13,457 nt of DNA, from assembly GCA_002421995.1 (NCBI GenBank), contig DISP01000033.1:1-13457 (forward strand), given 5' to 3'. This document shows positions 5,324 to 13,457 of the stretch, one piece after another. Within the stretch, counting starts at the first letter, position 1, and each line of letters opens with the position of its first letter. Both the position numbers and the translations under genes were made by a program. The notes under the pieces are model-generated. The model ran no database searches. It had not been told where the DNA came from and worked only from the letters and a program-made list of their open reading frames with translations. The stretch comes from Bacteroidales bacterium UBA6207 (GTDB taxonomy: Bacteria > Bacteroidota > Bacteroidia > Bacteroidales > F082).

Positions 5324-7678
5324 TCAAAATTTAACTGAATAAGTAACAGATGGAACGATCGGGAAAATTGCAACCTGTTTGAGTTTTGAAATATAGGTAT
5401 CGTTGTTATAATATTCATTTTCAATATAATAGAAAAATGGATTTTTACGATTGTAGGCATTGTAGAAACCAAATTCCCAGGTTCGCTCATGCTTGCTGAA
5501 CTTTTTGTGCACCTGAACGGCAAGGTCGAGGCGGTGGTAGGCTTTCATCCTGAAATCGTTCACGGCTCCGTAGTCGGTGAGGTTGTTGTAGTAGAAATAG
5601 GGCGTTTCCACCACATTGTACTGGCTGAGCGGATCGTGAGGCATCGAAGGAAAAGATCCGACCGGCAGGGTGATTGCATTGCCTGTGCCATAGACCCATG
5701 TTCCGGACAGGGTGATGTTTTTGCGCAGCTCGTGAATCACCACCACCGAGATGTCGTGCCGGCGGTCGTAGCGGGCCCAGTATTTTTTTCCGAAGTTGAT
5801 TTCGTCGAATTGCAGCTGCGTCCACGAAAGGGTGTAGCCAATCCAGCCGCTTGTTTTGCCTGTTTTTTTATGCAGCAGCACCTCAATGCCATAGGATTCG
5901 CCTTTGCCGGCTGTCACATTATCCTGCCAGGTGAAATTTTGTGCATCTGTCGGGTCGTCGAGCAGCAGGAAACTCGCTCCGGGCAGATAGCCCAGGATGT
6001 TGCGGCTTTTCTTGTAATAACCTTCAACAGTGAGGAGTGCCTTGCCCTGGAACAACTCTTTGGCAACACCTGCCGACAGCTGTGATGAGTGCTGTGGCGC
6101 TACCCTGTCGGTAGAAGGCACCCAGAGGTCGGTGGGCAGGCCGATACCTGTATTGCTCAGCAAATGAATGTATTGGTTCATAAGCGCAAAAGCTGCTTTC
6201 ACCGAAAAACCATCGTTGATGATGTAATTGGCAGAGAGTCGGGGTTCAAGGTTGAAGTAAGGTTTGTTTTCGGCTACAAAGTGCGAGAGCCTCAGTCCGG
6301 CATTGAGTTGTGCTTTGCCACTGAAGTTGAAGATGTTTTCTGCATATAGTCCCGATTCGAGTGATTCGTATGCCACCTTGCTGTTGAAATCGTAGCGTGT
6401 GCCCTGATCCACCTCGACGATTGCACTTGGCTGAAAGTGATGATAGGTTGATTGCAGGCCCGCGCGAAGGGTGTAGGCAGGCGATAAATGGTATTCAAGG
6501 TCGTGTTTCAACCCGAAGTCGCGGATGCCTGAGGTGTAGGTGAGTGAATAGTTGTCGTAATAGCTCTTGTATTTTTCATAGATATTCAGATCGTATTCGC
6601 TGAAGATGAATGAAGTATTGCTGAAAATCTTGTTGTTAAACAAATGATTCCAACGAATGGTGGCTGTTTTATTTTGCCAGTACAGACCGCCTTTGTCATA
6701 GCCTTCGCCGGAATAATTGCTGTTGAAGTAAAACTTATCACGACCAAAATAGCCGCTCACATACAGACGGTTTTTCGGACCAAAGTCGTAGTTAAGTTTG
6801 GCGTTGAGGTCATAAAAATAATAACCGGCTTTTTCGTCCGACGGCATAAACGGGCGTATGAGTGCATCCACATAGGTGCGGCGACCCGAGACAAGGAAAG
6901 AGGATTTGTTTTTGATGATTGGCCCTTCGAGTGTAAGGCGCGATGAGATGAGACCGATGCCGGCTTCGCCCGAAAATTTTTCTTTGTTCCCATCTTTCAT
7001 TGTCATTTCAACCACCGATGAAAGCCTCCCGCCAAAACGAGCCGGGAAGCCCCCTTTGGTGAGTTCGACGCTTTTCAGCGCATCGCCATTGAAAACTGAG
7101 AAGAAACCAAAAAGATGGTAGGCATTATACACCGGCGCATCATCGAGGATGATGAGGTTTTGATCGGGGCCGCCACCGCGCACATAGAGGCCGCTGTTGC
7201 CCTCACTTCCTTTTTGTACTCCGGGCATCAGTTGCAATGCTTTGAAAACGTCTTTTTCGCCAAGCAGTGCAGGGATGTTTTTTATTTGACTCACCGGCAA
7301 GGCTACCATGCTCATCTGGGCGCTTTCGGTGGCGCGTTCTATTTTTTCGCCCGTGACAACAACCTCCTGCAGCGTTGCATTTGGTTGCAGGTCAATGTCA
7401 ATCACCTTGTCGGCATCTAATGTAAGCTGTTGGATGGCAATGGCATAACCCACAAAGGAGTATTGCAATTCATAGCTGCCGGCCGGCAGCGTGATGGAAT
7501 AAAATCCATAGTTGTTGGTGGTGGTTCCGGTTTTCTGCTGTGGCAGATAAATGTTCACTCCGGGAAGGAGTTCGCGGCTGCCTTTTTCGCGCACATAACC
7601 ACTGATGGTGTGTTTGTTTTGGGCCATGATTCCGTGCATTATGCACATCATCAGCAAGGTCATTAAAAGTTGTTTCAT
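5324..7678 (-). CDS. TonB-dependent receptor with N-terminal carboxypeptidase-regulatory-like domain
   Basis: A 784-residue outer-membrane receptor. Residues 1-19 are a Sec signal ending in MA-Q. Residues 24-100 form a carboxypeptidase D regulatory-like beta domain (ISGYVREKGSRELLPGVNIY...). It is followed by LQEVVVTGEK (103-112), where the TonB box normally lies, then the plug (about 120-230) with LYVRGGGPDQNLIILDDAPVYN and FPARFGGRLSSVVEMTMKDG. The rest is a 22-strand barrel ending in the aromatic signal YSVKF. The receptor uses TonB-ExbBD energy to import a ligand. It is shorter than SusC proteins and has no SusD partner; the DUF4249 lipoprotein follows after 5 nt. The ligand cannot be read from sequence. 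It is 121 nt downstream of the fucosidase gene on the same strand, so co-transcription is possible but unproven. Confidence 0.95.
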   Translation of the reverse strand: MKQLLMTLLMMCIMHGIMAQNKHTISGYVREKGSRELLPGVNIYLPQQKTGTTTNNYGFYSITLPAGSYELQYSFVGYAIAIQQLTLDADKVIDIDLQPNATLQEVVVTGEKIERATESAQMSMVALPVSQIKNIPALLGEKDVFKALQLMPGVQKGSEGNSGLYVRGGGPDQNLIILDDAPVYNAYHLFGFFSVFNGDALKSVELTKGGFPARFGGRLSSVVEMTMKDGNKEKFSGEAGIGLISSRLTLEGPIIKNKSSFLVSGRRTYVDALIRPFMPSDEKAGYYFYDLNAKLNYDFGPKNRLYVSGYFGRDKFYFNSNYSGEGYDKGGLYWQNKTATIRWNHLFNNKIFSNTSFIFSEYDLNIYEKYKSYYDNYSLTYTSGIRDFGLKHDLEYHLSPAYTLRAGLQSTYHHFQPSAIVEVDQGTRYDFNSKVAYESLESGLYAENIFNFSGKAQLNAGLRLSHFVAENKPYFNLEPRLSANYIINDGFSVKAAFALMNQYIHLLSNTGIGLPTDLWVPSTDRVAPQHSSQLSAGVAKELFQGKALLTVEGYYKKSRNILGYLPGASFLLLDDPTDAQNFTWQDNVTAGKGESYGIEVLLHKKTGKTSGWIGYTLSWTQLQFDEINFGKKYWARYDRRHDISVVVIHELRKNITLSGTWVYGTGNAITLPVGSFPSMPHDPLSQYNVVETPYFYYNNLTDYGAVNDFRMKAYHRLDLAVQVHKKFSKHERTWEFGFYNAYNRKNPFFYYIENEYYNNDTYISKLKQVAIFPIVPSVTYSVKF

Positions 7679-7799
7679 TCTTGGCGTTTCTTAGTCATGT
7701 ATTTAACTCATGAAGGAATGTAATATTGTCAGGAAGCTTAAAAGATGTTAATACACCATGTGGCGTTGCATGCACAAAAAGTATGAAGGTTGAGAATTT

Positions 7800-9257
7800 T
7801 TAGAAAACCTCAATATTCGAAACAAGGGGACAGGCTTTGGTTGATTTTACTTGGATGCGCAAAGCGATGGTCTCGGTTGAAGGTAGTGCAAGGATGCGTT
7901 TATGGCCGATTGTTGTGGCTGATGCGATTGTTTTCCATTCATCACCTTCTAAACAGGCAATCTCCACCATATCAATTCTTTGACCAAGGCGTATGTATTC
8001 CTGCAGCACAACATATTGAATGCGCGTTGGATTTTCAAACCGAATGAAAATGTTTCCGGCGGCAATGTCATCATCGGTTGACCAAAATGTTTCGGGGTCG
8101 TTGTCGGTGAGTTTAGCGGCGGCAAAGTGAGCGTCGTTGTTTCGGTGTGTGTCGGTGCTGACTTTGGCTTTTGCAGCCAGGTTGATGCCGAAGGCTTCGT
8201 CGCGCAGCTGCTTCCACTGCAGCAATGCATTCACATCGTTTTCGTGGATGAGACCGCGCTTGTCGGGTGGGATATTGAGCAACAGGTTTGCGCCTCTGCC
8301 GACGGAATTGAGGTAGATTTCAAAAAGCTGCTGCGGGCTTTTTACAAGGCTGTCTTCGTGGCTGTGCCAGAACCAACCCGGTCTGATGCTGACATCAACT
8401 TCGGCCGGAATCCAGCTTTTTCCATCCTGAGCACCATGTTCGAGCAGGGGGCTCAGGCCGGCTTTGCCCGGATACAGCGTATCGGCGGTGAGGCAGTTCC
8501 AGTTTGTAGTGCCGGCATAGCCCGACTCGTTGCCAACCCAGCGTATGTCGGGTCCGGCATCGCTGAAGATGAGCACATCGGGCTGCATCATCTTGATTTG
8601 TTGAATGGTCTCGGGCCAGCCGTAGTATTGTTGTCGGTCAATATGACGTGTTTCTAATGCGCCTCCATAATAACCATCGCCTCCGTTGGCTCCATCGAGC
8701 CACCATTCGAACACAGGGCCATAGTTGCCGGCCAGTTCCTTTACCTGGTTTCGGTAATATTCAATATAGGATGGTGTTCCGTAGCCGGAATGATTTCTGT
8801 CCCAGGGAGATAGATAGATGCCAAATTGTAAGCCGTGCTTTCGGCAGGCATCTGAAACGCGTCTCACGAGGTCGCCTTTTCCATCCATCCAGGGGCTGTT
8901 GCGCACACTGTGTTGGGTGTGGGCGCTTGGCCACAGACAGAAGCCGTCGTGGTGTTTCACGGTGAGGATGATTCCTTTGAGGCCTGCTGCTGCTATCACC
9001 CGCGCCCACTGATCGGGGTCAGCTGCAGTGGGATTGAACAAGGCCGGGCTCTCATCGCCGTAGCCCCATTCCTTGTTGGTGAAAGTGTTGATTGTGAAGT
9101 GGATAAAAGCATATTGTTCCATCTCGTGCCAACATAGCTGGGCCTCGCTGGGTATTGGATAATGGGGAGTTGGCGGTGTGGTCTGCGCATATGGCTCTAT
9201 GGTTTGTATAAAACAAAGCAGCGATAGAAACAGTGAGAGGTAATGTGATTTGCTCAT
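7800..9257 (-). CDS. Secreted alpha-L-fucosidase, glycoside hydrolase family 29
   Basis: A 485-residue enzyme that removes terminal alpha-linked L-fucose from glycans. Residues 1-25 are a Sec signal (ending YAQ), so it works in the periplasm or outside. The GH29 (beta/alpha)8 barrel spans about 35-350: WHEMEQYAFIHFTINTFT, the HHDGFCLWPS strand (102-111) and FEWWLDGAN, where Asp188 is the likely nucleophile. The acid/base is probably Glu244 in RWVGNESG, by analogy with the GH29-B subgroup (alpha-1,3/1,4-fucosidases). Glu286 in AEVDVSIRPGWFWH is an alternative. Residues about 365-485 form a discoidin-like F5/8 type C domain (TDNDPETFWSTDDD, then beta strands) for glycan binding. Its ATG overlaps the TGA of a short upstream frame by four bases. 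No sugar importer of SusCD type is nearby. Family confident; subgroup moderately so. Confidence 0.95.
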   Translation of the reverse strand: MSKSHYLSLFLSLLCFIQTIEPYAQTTPPTPHYPIPSEAQLCWHEMEQYAFIHFTINTFTNKEWGYGDESPALFNPTAADPDQWARVIAAAGLKGIILTVKHHDGFCLWPSAHTQHSVRNSPWMDGKGDLVRRVSDACRKHGLQFGIYLSPWDRNHSGYGTPSYIEYYRNQVKELAGNYGPVFEWWLDGANGGDGYYGGALETRHIDRQQYYGWPETIQQIKMMQPDVLIFSDAGPDIRWVGNESGYAGTTNWNCLTADTLYPGKAGLSPLLEHGAQDGKSWIPAEVDVSIRPGWFWHSHEDSLVKSPQQLFEIYLNSVGRGANLLLNIPPDKRGLIHENDVNALLQWKQLRDEAFGINLAAKAKVSTDTHRNNDAHFAAAKLTDNDPETFWSTDDDIAAGNIFIRFENPTRIQYVVLQEYIRLGQRIDMVEIACLEGDEWKTIASATTIGHKRILALPSTETIALRIQVKSTKACPLVSNIEVF

Positions 9258-9451
9258 TGTTTTTTTATATCAGCAGGATTGTTTTCCTTCTTTTTTGCAT
9301 CCATCTGTTCGACTTTTTTCAAGAGATATTCTTCTCTTTTGTAATAACGCTCATCCCATTGATCCTTAGGCACTTTTCTTAGTAATTGCAGGCTTTTTCG
9401 ATATTTCTTTTCTTTGTCACAGCTTTGCCCTTTCAGTCACTTGATTATCAT
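9254..9451 (-). pseudogene. Short frame upstream of the fucosidase, interrupted by TGA after four codons
   Basis: On the minus strand a frame opens with ATG at 9451 (MIIK), meets TGA at 9437-9439 and then runs 60 codons to a TGA at 9254-9256. The long part starts LKGQSCDKEKKYRKS and continues with a charged, helix-like chain (KVPKDQWDERYYKREEYLLKK) ending DIKKQ. Its composition is protein-like, and its stop overlaps the fucosidase ATG as ATGA, the layout of a coupled operon gene. There is no ATG near the start of the long part, only CTG at 9436 or an internal ATG that leaves 16 residues. It may be a decayed gene, the tail of a deleted gene, or a small gene with an unusual start. I recognise no family. 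Confidence 0.4.
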
Positions 9452-9468
9452 GTAATATTCTGAATTAC

Positions 9469-9543
9469 AATAATATAATGGTTTTTTAATTTACTTAATT
9501 TTAAAGATAATTACTTACTTTTTCGTCTTTCCATTATATTATT
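9469..9543. repeat. Perfect 13-bp inverted repeat AATAATATAATGG / CCATTATATTATT
   Basis: Arms at 9469-9481 and 9531-9543 are exact reverse complements with 49 nt between them. They flank the region where the promoter of the fucosidase unit would lie. AT-rich DNA raises the chance of such pairs, but 13 of 13 is long for so short a region. Confidence 0.6.
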
Positions 9544-9595
9544 TGCGAGTTGATTGATGTATAATCAAGCGAATTTAAGGAACTTTCAAACAAAC

Positions 9596-9628
9596 AAAAA
9601 GCCTACGGTTTTTTTCACGGGCTTTTTT
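9596..9628 (-). terminator. Rho-independent terminator after the DUF3857 gene pair
   Basis: In the minus direction AAAAAGCC pairs perfectly with GGCTTTTT around a 16-nt loop. The T run lies within and just after the 3' arm. It begins 17 nt after the stop of the upstream gene. The mirror-symmetric A/T tails would let it work on both strands. Confidence 0.75.
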
Positions 9629-9645
9629 GGTAATTTATAATCAAT

Positions 9646-11601
9646 CTAAATCTTCTTCAGCACCACCTTTTCGGCCTGTTTATCTATCATCAGGGTTATT
9701 AAGCTTCTCAAAGCTTCGTAATGCGCCGGAGCTATGATATCGGCCGATTGCACTTTTACGTATTGTATCGAAATTACATTGCCATTGACTGAAATGGAAT
9801 AGGAGAATGTTCCCAATCCATCGGGCAGGGCAAGCCTGACAGCTTTTGGAAGCGATTCAACCTGATACCCGTCAGGAAATTTGATGGAGATCATGTGTTT
9901 TTCTGTGCCTGTATTGGTGTAGAAAACCGGAAACTCCCTTTTTTCACTTTTGAATTGATTGTTGAGGTCTTGCCATATGAGCATTGGATTCACATAAAGC
10001 AGATCGCCTGCCTCTCCCACCTGCCCCTCCATCACGAATTCAAAGGTGTGAACCACTTTGGCTTGCATGCTGTCGGCTCCCGTCACTGTTTGACTGATTA
10101 TTTCCATGTTAGGATAATTTTCAGACATCGCTTTGTCAAAACCGCCTTCCTTTTCAGCATTTTTGAATGATGATCGCATTTTGCAGGCATCATAATTGAT
10201 GTAAGTTGTGCGGACTTGTCCTTTGATTTCGAATTCCGGTGTTATTTCGGCTAAAACAACATTTTGTACTGTACCTTTATTGGGATTGGTGATTTCGATC
10301 CTGATTCCCTTACCATCAGGCGTTATCAGTATTCCATCGAGGTTGAGGGCACGCTCAGGAAGATAGCCTGCATCGAGCGAGGGTGTGGTGGCATCAAGAA
10401 ACACCAATTCACCGGCTTGCTTTACAGTAGCAAAAACATAATTGATTTGTGAATAACTCGGAAAACTGATGTTGAGAAACCCTTTGTCACGCGTGCAGAT
10501 AACCACAGGGCTGGCGTTAAGACCTGCTTTTTTGAGCAGATTGATGAGCAAAAGGTTCATGTCGGCTACATTTCCGGTTTTACCATCTACCATCTTTTTC
10601 AGTCCTTTCTCGCAATACTCACCATAACCCTCATTCCAGATGTAGTTGTTTCTGACATAGTTATACAGATATTTATAACGCTCTTCCTCGGGCAATGTCA
10701 ATGCTTTTTCAACAACCGGTGCCAAATCGCTGAGTTTTGCATCGAGTTGTTTTCCAAAGTATTCTGCATTCATGTATTTTTCGGCGATATCATCCCAGTT
10801 TGTCGAAAAATTCGTTACTTTCATGCTTGGGCCCTGAAAAAACGAAAGCTCGTACGAAACAGAACTCCGGTAGTTGTCCATGGTGGGCACAAAAGGCTCT
10901 TCTTTGAGTGCTGGTACATTGAAAGCCTTGTAAATATCCACACTGATCGTGTAATTGTTGTTTGCAACAGAGCCGGGGAGTATGCCTGTCTTTGACTCGC
11001 TTTCACGGATTACCTTTATAGGCAATCCTTTCATTGTCTTGTTGAATCTGAAATACTCAGGCACCTCAACTTCATATTCAATCTGATTCACCGGAATATC
11101 ATACTGCATAAAAAATGGTCGCAGGGATATGGTTGAGGGTTCTGATAATTCATACTCAATATCTATCACCGAACCGGGTGCCAGCGCAGGCATTGCAAAT
11201 TTTCTTCGCTTAAATATTTTGTTGAATTCCTCCATGTGGTAATTGTCGTTGTCCAACTTTGTTTCAACAATTTTTCCGCCTTCAAGATTATAGGTGTATG
11301 CTTTAAATTTCACAAAGTTGCCTTCGCTATGATATACGATGGCAAAATCGCCATAAGCCATCCCTAACTGGTTATAAATCTTGATACGTTTGTGCACATA
11401 GGTGTGCAGATCGAACCAGCCATTGTTCAGGACGTAGTAAACACGGCACGAATTGTATAGAATAGCTGCATTAGCCTGTGTATCTGACGGATGCGATGTT
11501 TCCTGCAGCATATCCTCAGTTATTTTACGGAATTTCACTTTTTGTGTGAAGGCTGAAATGCTTATAAGAAGCACGAACAGCAATAATGCAATCTTTTTCA
11601 T
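9646..11601 (-). CDS. DUF3857 / degenerate transglutaminase-fold exported protein
   Basis: A 651-residue protein with a Sec signal at 1-20 (ending AFTQ), so periplasmic or surface-exposed. Residues about 50-230 are a DUF3857 beta domain. Residues about 270-410 have a transglutaminase-like fold, and the C-terminal part (about 430-640) is beta-rich, like DUF3858. The catalytic residues are missing. Aligned with the upstream paralogue, GNVADMN (343-349) has Val345 where GECKALS has Cys, and NYVF has Tyr388 where NHVF has His. Asp403 in FLDATT is kept. So it is probably a non-catalytic relative, perhaps a binding or assembly partner. Its ATG overlaps the stop of the upstream gene as ATGA, which implies coupled translation in a fixed ratio. 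A terminator follows. Cellular role unknown. Confidence 0.88.
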   Translation of the reverse strand: MKKIALLLFVLLISISAFTQKVKFRKITEDMLQETSHPSDTQANAAILYNSCRVYYVLNNGWFDLHTYVHKRIKIYNQLGMAYGDFAIVYHSEGNFVKFKAYTYNLEGGKIVETKLDNDNYHMEEFNKIFKRRKFAMPALAPGSVIDIEYELSEPSTISLRPFFMQYDIPVNQIEYEVEVPEYFRFNKTMKGLPIKVIRESESKTGILPGSVANNNYTISVDIYKAFNVPALKEEPFVPTMDNYRSSVSYELSFFQGPSMKVTNFSTNWDDIAEKYMNAEYFGKQLDAKLSDLAPVVEKALTLPEEERYKYLYNYVRNNYIWNEGYGEYCEKGLKKMVDGKTGNVADMNLLLINLLKKAGLNASPVVICTRDKGFLNISFPSYSQINYVFATVKQAGELVFLDATTPSLDAGYLPERALNLDGILITPDGKGIRIEITNPNKGTVQNVVLAEITPEFEIKGQVRTTYINYDACKMRSSFKNAEKEGGFDKAMSENYPNMEIISQTVTGADSMQAKVVHTFEFVMEGQVGEAGDLLYVNPMLIWQDLNNQFKSEKREFPVFYTNTGTEKHMISIKFPDGYQVESLPKAVRLALPDGLGTFSYSISVNGNVISIQYVKVQSADIIAPAHYEALRSLITLMIDKQAEKVVLKKI

Positions 11602-13457
11602 AGTGATTTTTTGATTAGGATTATTTTTGATTGGTCATAACGTGAAATGTCTTTCTTGAATCGCACCCAGGCTTCGTAGCTTTCGGGGGCAAATCGTCCG
11701 CTTTTTATCAAAATACTTCTTCTGATTTTGAGCTTACCGTCTGACATGATTTCTGTTTCGAGCTTGTAGTTGCCAAACTCGGTACTCAGGTCTGCTTTTG
11801 GTAAGGCTTCAATGGCAAATCCCTGTGGCAATTCAAGGGTGTAAGTGTCATCGTCATAATAACCGCGGGCAATATCAATCGGCTGTTTTCTGCTTGTGTT
11901 TTTGGGAGGAATATCATCGTTCCTGTGAAAAAACATCGCCGGAATCATCATTCTTTCCCCACTCATGGTGGCATATTTCTTAGCCTCAAGCGCAATAGTT
12001 TCAGTGTATTGTATCTTGCGCTTGTCATTCATGAATTGAATGCTGTTCAATTTCAAAAACTGAAGATATGACCAGTATTGCTGGTAATGCTTTTCCTGGT
12101 CTTCTTTTTGCAAAAGCTCCAAATGATATTTCCAGTCGTATTGAATGCCTGAAGACGCAATTTCAACGCTGGCGTTTATATTGCCTTCGGCATCCAGCGC
12201 AATAGTGGCAAGCGTGATTTGTTTGTTTGCGGTGTCGGCATAGGCTGGTGTACGCACAAGCTTTGTGCTTTTGTCGGATACACTCAGAACGATCCTGTTA
12301 TCTGTGAAATCGCCCAGATAACCAAAGGGGCAGTATTGATTTGTGGTTTCGAGCCAGATGGTGGTGTCTTTGAGCGGAATTGAAACGAAAACATGATTGC
12401 CCTGAACTGATATTTCGTTGGTATCAATACTTATTGGATAATCTCCGGCATATGCAATCGTAAAATTTGCCGGCAATCCGACCATGCGCAACAAGCCGGA
12501 GGTATAGAAAGACAAGGCTTTACACTCACCATATTTGAGTTCATCCACACTGGCAATGGCCATTGGTTTCCATCCGCCAATCCCAATCTGTATGCTGACA
12601 TACCTTGTTTTTTGTTGCACATAGCTGTATATTCTACGGGCCATTTCAACAGAATCAGTCAGTCCGGCGGTCAAAGCCAACACTTCCTGACGTGTTTTTT
12701 CAGGAATCTGATCCCATCCTCCCAGCAGGCTGTTGTAATACCAATTTCCCCATTCAGACCAGGTTGAAGCTGTTCCTTTCACATTTTCCAACTGAAAATG
12801 ATCAAGTGTAAGCGTGGCGTAGGGCAAGTATTCTTTTGAGGGTGGTGCAGCATATTCCCGCTCTACCGGCCGTTTGTTTTCAAGTTTTAACTTATAACTG
12901 CCAGGGCCTTCCTGTTTGTCAACACCAAAGTTGCCGAAGTTTCTTTCAATGCGCGAGAGCTTCCAGCTTTCAGGCCAGGTAAAGGTGTAGGTGTTGAGTT
13001 CAACACTTTGAAATTCCTTTGCAAGCGGGTTCCAGTCGGGCAAAAAGGCAGTGTTCTCACTTTTTATTTCAATTTTATACACCAATGTGTAGGGATAACT
13101 TCCGGGGGAATAAGAATAATATTTAATACGGTCATCAACAAACAAGCTTGAAGTGACAGCGCTTATATCAATAATGTCAGTTGATTTTAGCTTATCCATT
13201 TCTTCGCCGGCAGCATCATAGAGTCTGGCACTCATATGACTGATCTTTTGACTTTTGCTGTAACTATTTGCTGTGCTCACCTGTTCATCGCCTTGCTTGT
13301 TTAGCACAGTAATTGCCCATTCATAGCTTAGACTCATAGAGTGGTCATTGTGTACTTCGATTGTGGTGTGATGATATCTCACCACTGTGTTCACGTTCTT
13401 TTTTAAACTGTCAGCTATTCGATCAACGGCAAGTTCTTGTGATAATGCGTTGGAAAA
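11598..13457 (-). CDS. DUF3857 / transglutaminase-like protein, 5' end beyond the window
   Basis: The frame is open to the right edge, so the start and any signal peptide lie outside; 619 residues are visible. The first 21 (ending IADSLKKN) continue without a break into NTVVRYHHTTIEV, the usual DUF3857 opening, so the GTG at 13394 is not the true start. DUF3857 covers roughly residues 20-220. The transglutaminase-like domain (about 250-390) has Cys312 in GECKALS, His355 in GNHVF and, at the third position, Glu370 in WLETT, followed by PFGYLGDFTDNR, a family hallmark. A cysteine-acyl-transfer or protease-like activity is possible but not shown for the family. The C-terminal third is beta-rich. 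It is co-translated with the next gene through a 4-bp ATGA overlap, and the two proteins share the same architecture. Confidence 0.88.
   Translation of the reverse strand, partial: FSNALSQELAVDRIADSLKKNVNTVVRYHHTTIEVHNDHSMSLSYEWAITVLNKQGDEQVSTANSYSKSQKISHMSARLYDAAGEEMDKLKSTDIIDISAVTSSLFVDDRIKYYSYSPGSYPYTLVYKIEIKSENTAFLPDWNPLAKEFQSVELNTYTFTWPESWKLSRIERNFGNFGVDKQEGPGSYKLKLENKRPVEREYAAPPSKEYLPYATLTLDHFQLENVKGTASTWSEWGNWYYNSLLGGWDQIPEKTRQEVLALTAGLTDSVEMARRIYSYVQQKTRYVSIQIGIGGWKPMAIASVDELKYGECKALSFYTSGLLRMVGLPANFTIAYAGDYPISIDTNEISVQGNHVFVSIPLKDTTIWLETTNQYCPFGYLGDFTDNRIVLSVSDKSTKLVRTPAYADTANKQITLATIALDAEGNINASVEIASSGIQYDWKYHLELLQKEDQEKHYQQYWSYLQFLKLNSIQFMNDKRKIQYTETIALEAKKYATMSGERMMIPAMFFHRNDDIPPKNTSRKQPIDIARGYYDDDTYTLELPQGFAIEALPKADLSTEFGNYKLETEIMSDGKLKIRRSILIKSGRFAPESYEAWVRFKKDISRYDQSKIILIKKSL

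Larger units (their letters stand above)
9452..9645. other. AT-rich intergenic stretch upstream of the fucosidase unit
   Basis: No coding potential is visible. It holds the terminator of the DUF3857 pair at its right side and a 13-bp inverted repeat at its left. TATCTTTA on the minus strand (9508-9501) resembles a -7 element with one mismatch, but no -33 TTG is at the right distance, so I do not call a promoter. Confidence 0.5.

Noticed and set aside
7679..7799. Promoter or terminator between fucosidase and TonB receptor
   Set aside because: TACTTTTT resembles a -7 box but has no partner at the right spacing, and no stable hairpin with a T run is visible.
13395..13457. GTG at 13394 as start of the right-most gene
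   Set aside because: The frame continues without a stop to the window edge with family-like sequence before the GTG, so the gene is truncated by the window.

Overview
The window looks like part of a chromosome from the Bacteroidota, probably a Bacteroidales- or Cytophagales-type environmental bacterium. The evidence is the gene families: a TonB-dependent receptor paired with a DUF4249 lipoprotein, DUF3788, two tandem DUF3857/transglutaminase-fold proteins and a secreted GH29 fucosidase. One promoter also fits the Bacteroidota pattern (TTTG, 20 nt, TAnnTTTR). Every supported gene lies on the minus strand, so transcription runs from the right edge to the left.

Region by region, in direction of transcription. 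(1) 13457-9646: two DUF3857 proteins joined by an ATGA overlap. The first runs off the window and keeps a transglutaminase Cys/His pair. The second has lost both residues. A hairpin terminator follows. (2) 9645-7800: an AT-rich leader with a perfect 13-bp inverted repeat, a 60-codon frame interrupted upstream by TGA, and a GH29 alpha-L-fucosidase whose start overlaps that frame's stop. (3) 7678-4028: a compact TonB-receptor / DUF4249 lipoprotein / DUF3788 operon. (4) 4027-3542: a gene-free stretch with a striking degenerate 9-bp tandem repeat that starts at the DUF3788 stop codon, then a possible terminator. (5) 3541-2246: a proton-coupled oligopeptide transporter (POT family). (6) 2245-633: an AT-rich accessory-looking segment. 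It carries a HEPN/MNT (HI0074/HI0073-type) toxin-antitoxin-like pair with its own recognisable promoter and palindrome, between noncoding stretches rich in hairpins and inverted repeats. (7) 632-6: an exported protein of unknown function, probably an outer-membrane beta-barrel.

How the genes fit together: most of the right and middle part serves the cell envelope and nutrient uptake. The receptor and DUF4249 lipoprotein probably form an outer-membrane uptake unit for an unknown ligand, the fucosidase releases fucose from glycans in the periplasm or at the surface, and the POT carrier takes up small peptides. The HEPN/MNT segment looks like a transferred insert, judged by base composition and by related inverted sequences at its two ends. 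I see no CRISPR array, tRNA, rRNA or transposase. No wholly new system is proven. The best leads are the bounded HEPN/MNT segment, the 9-bp array at a stop codon, the degenerate transglutaminase partner and the interrupted small frame before the fucosidase.
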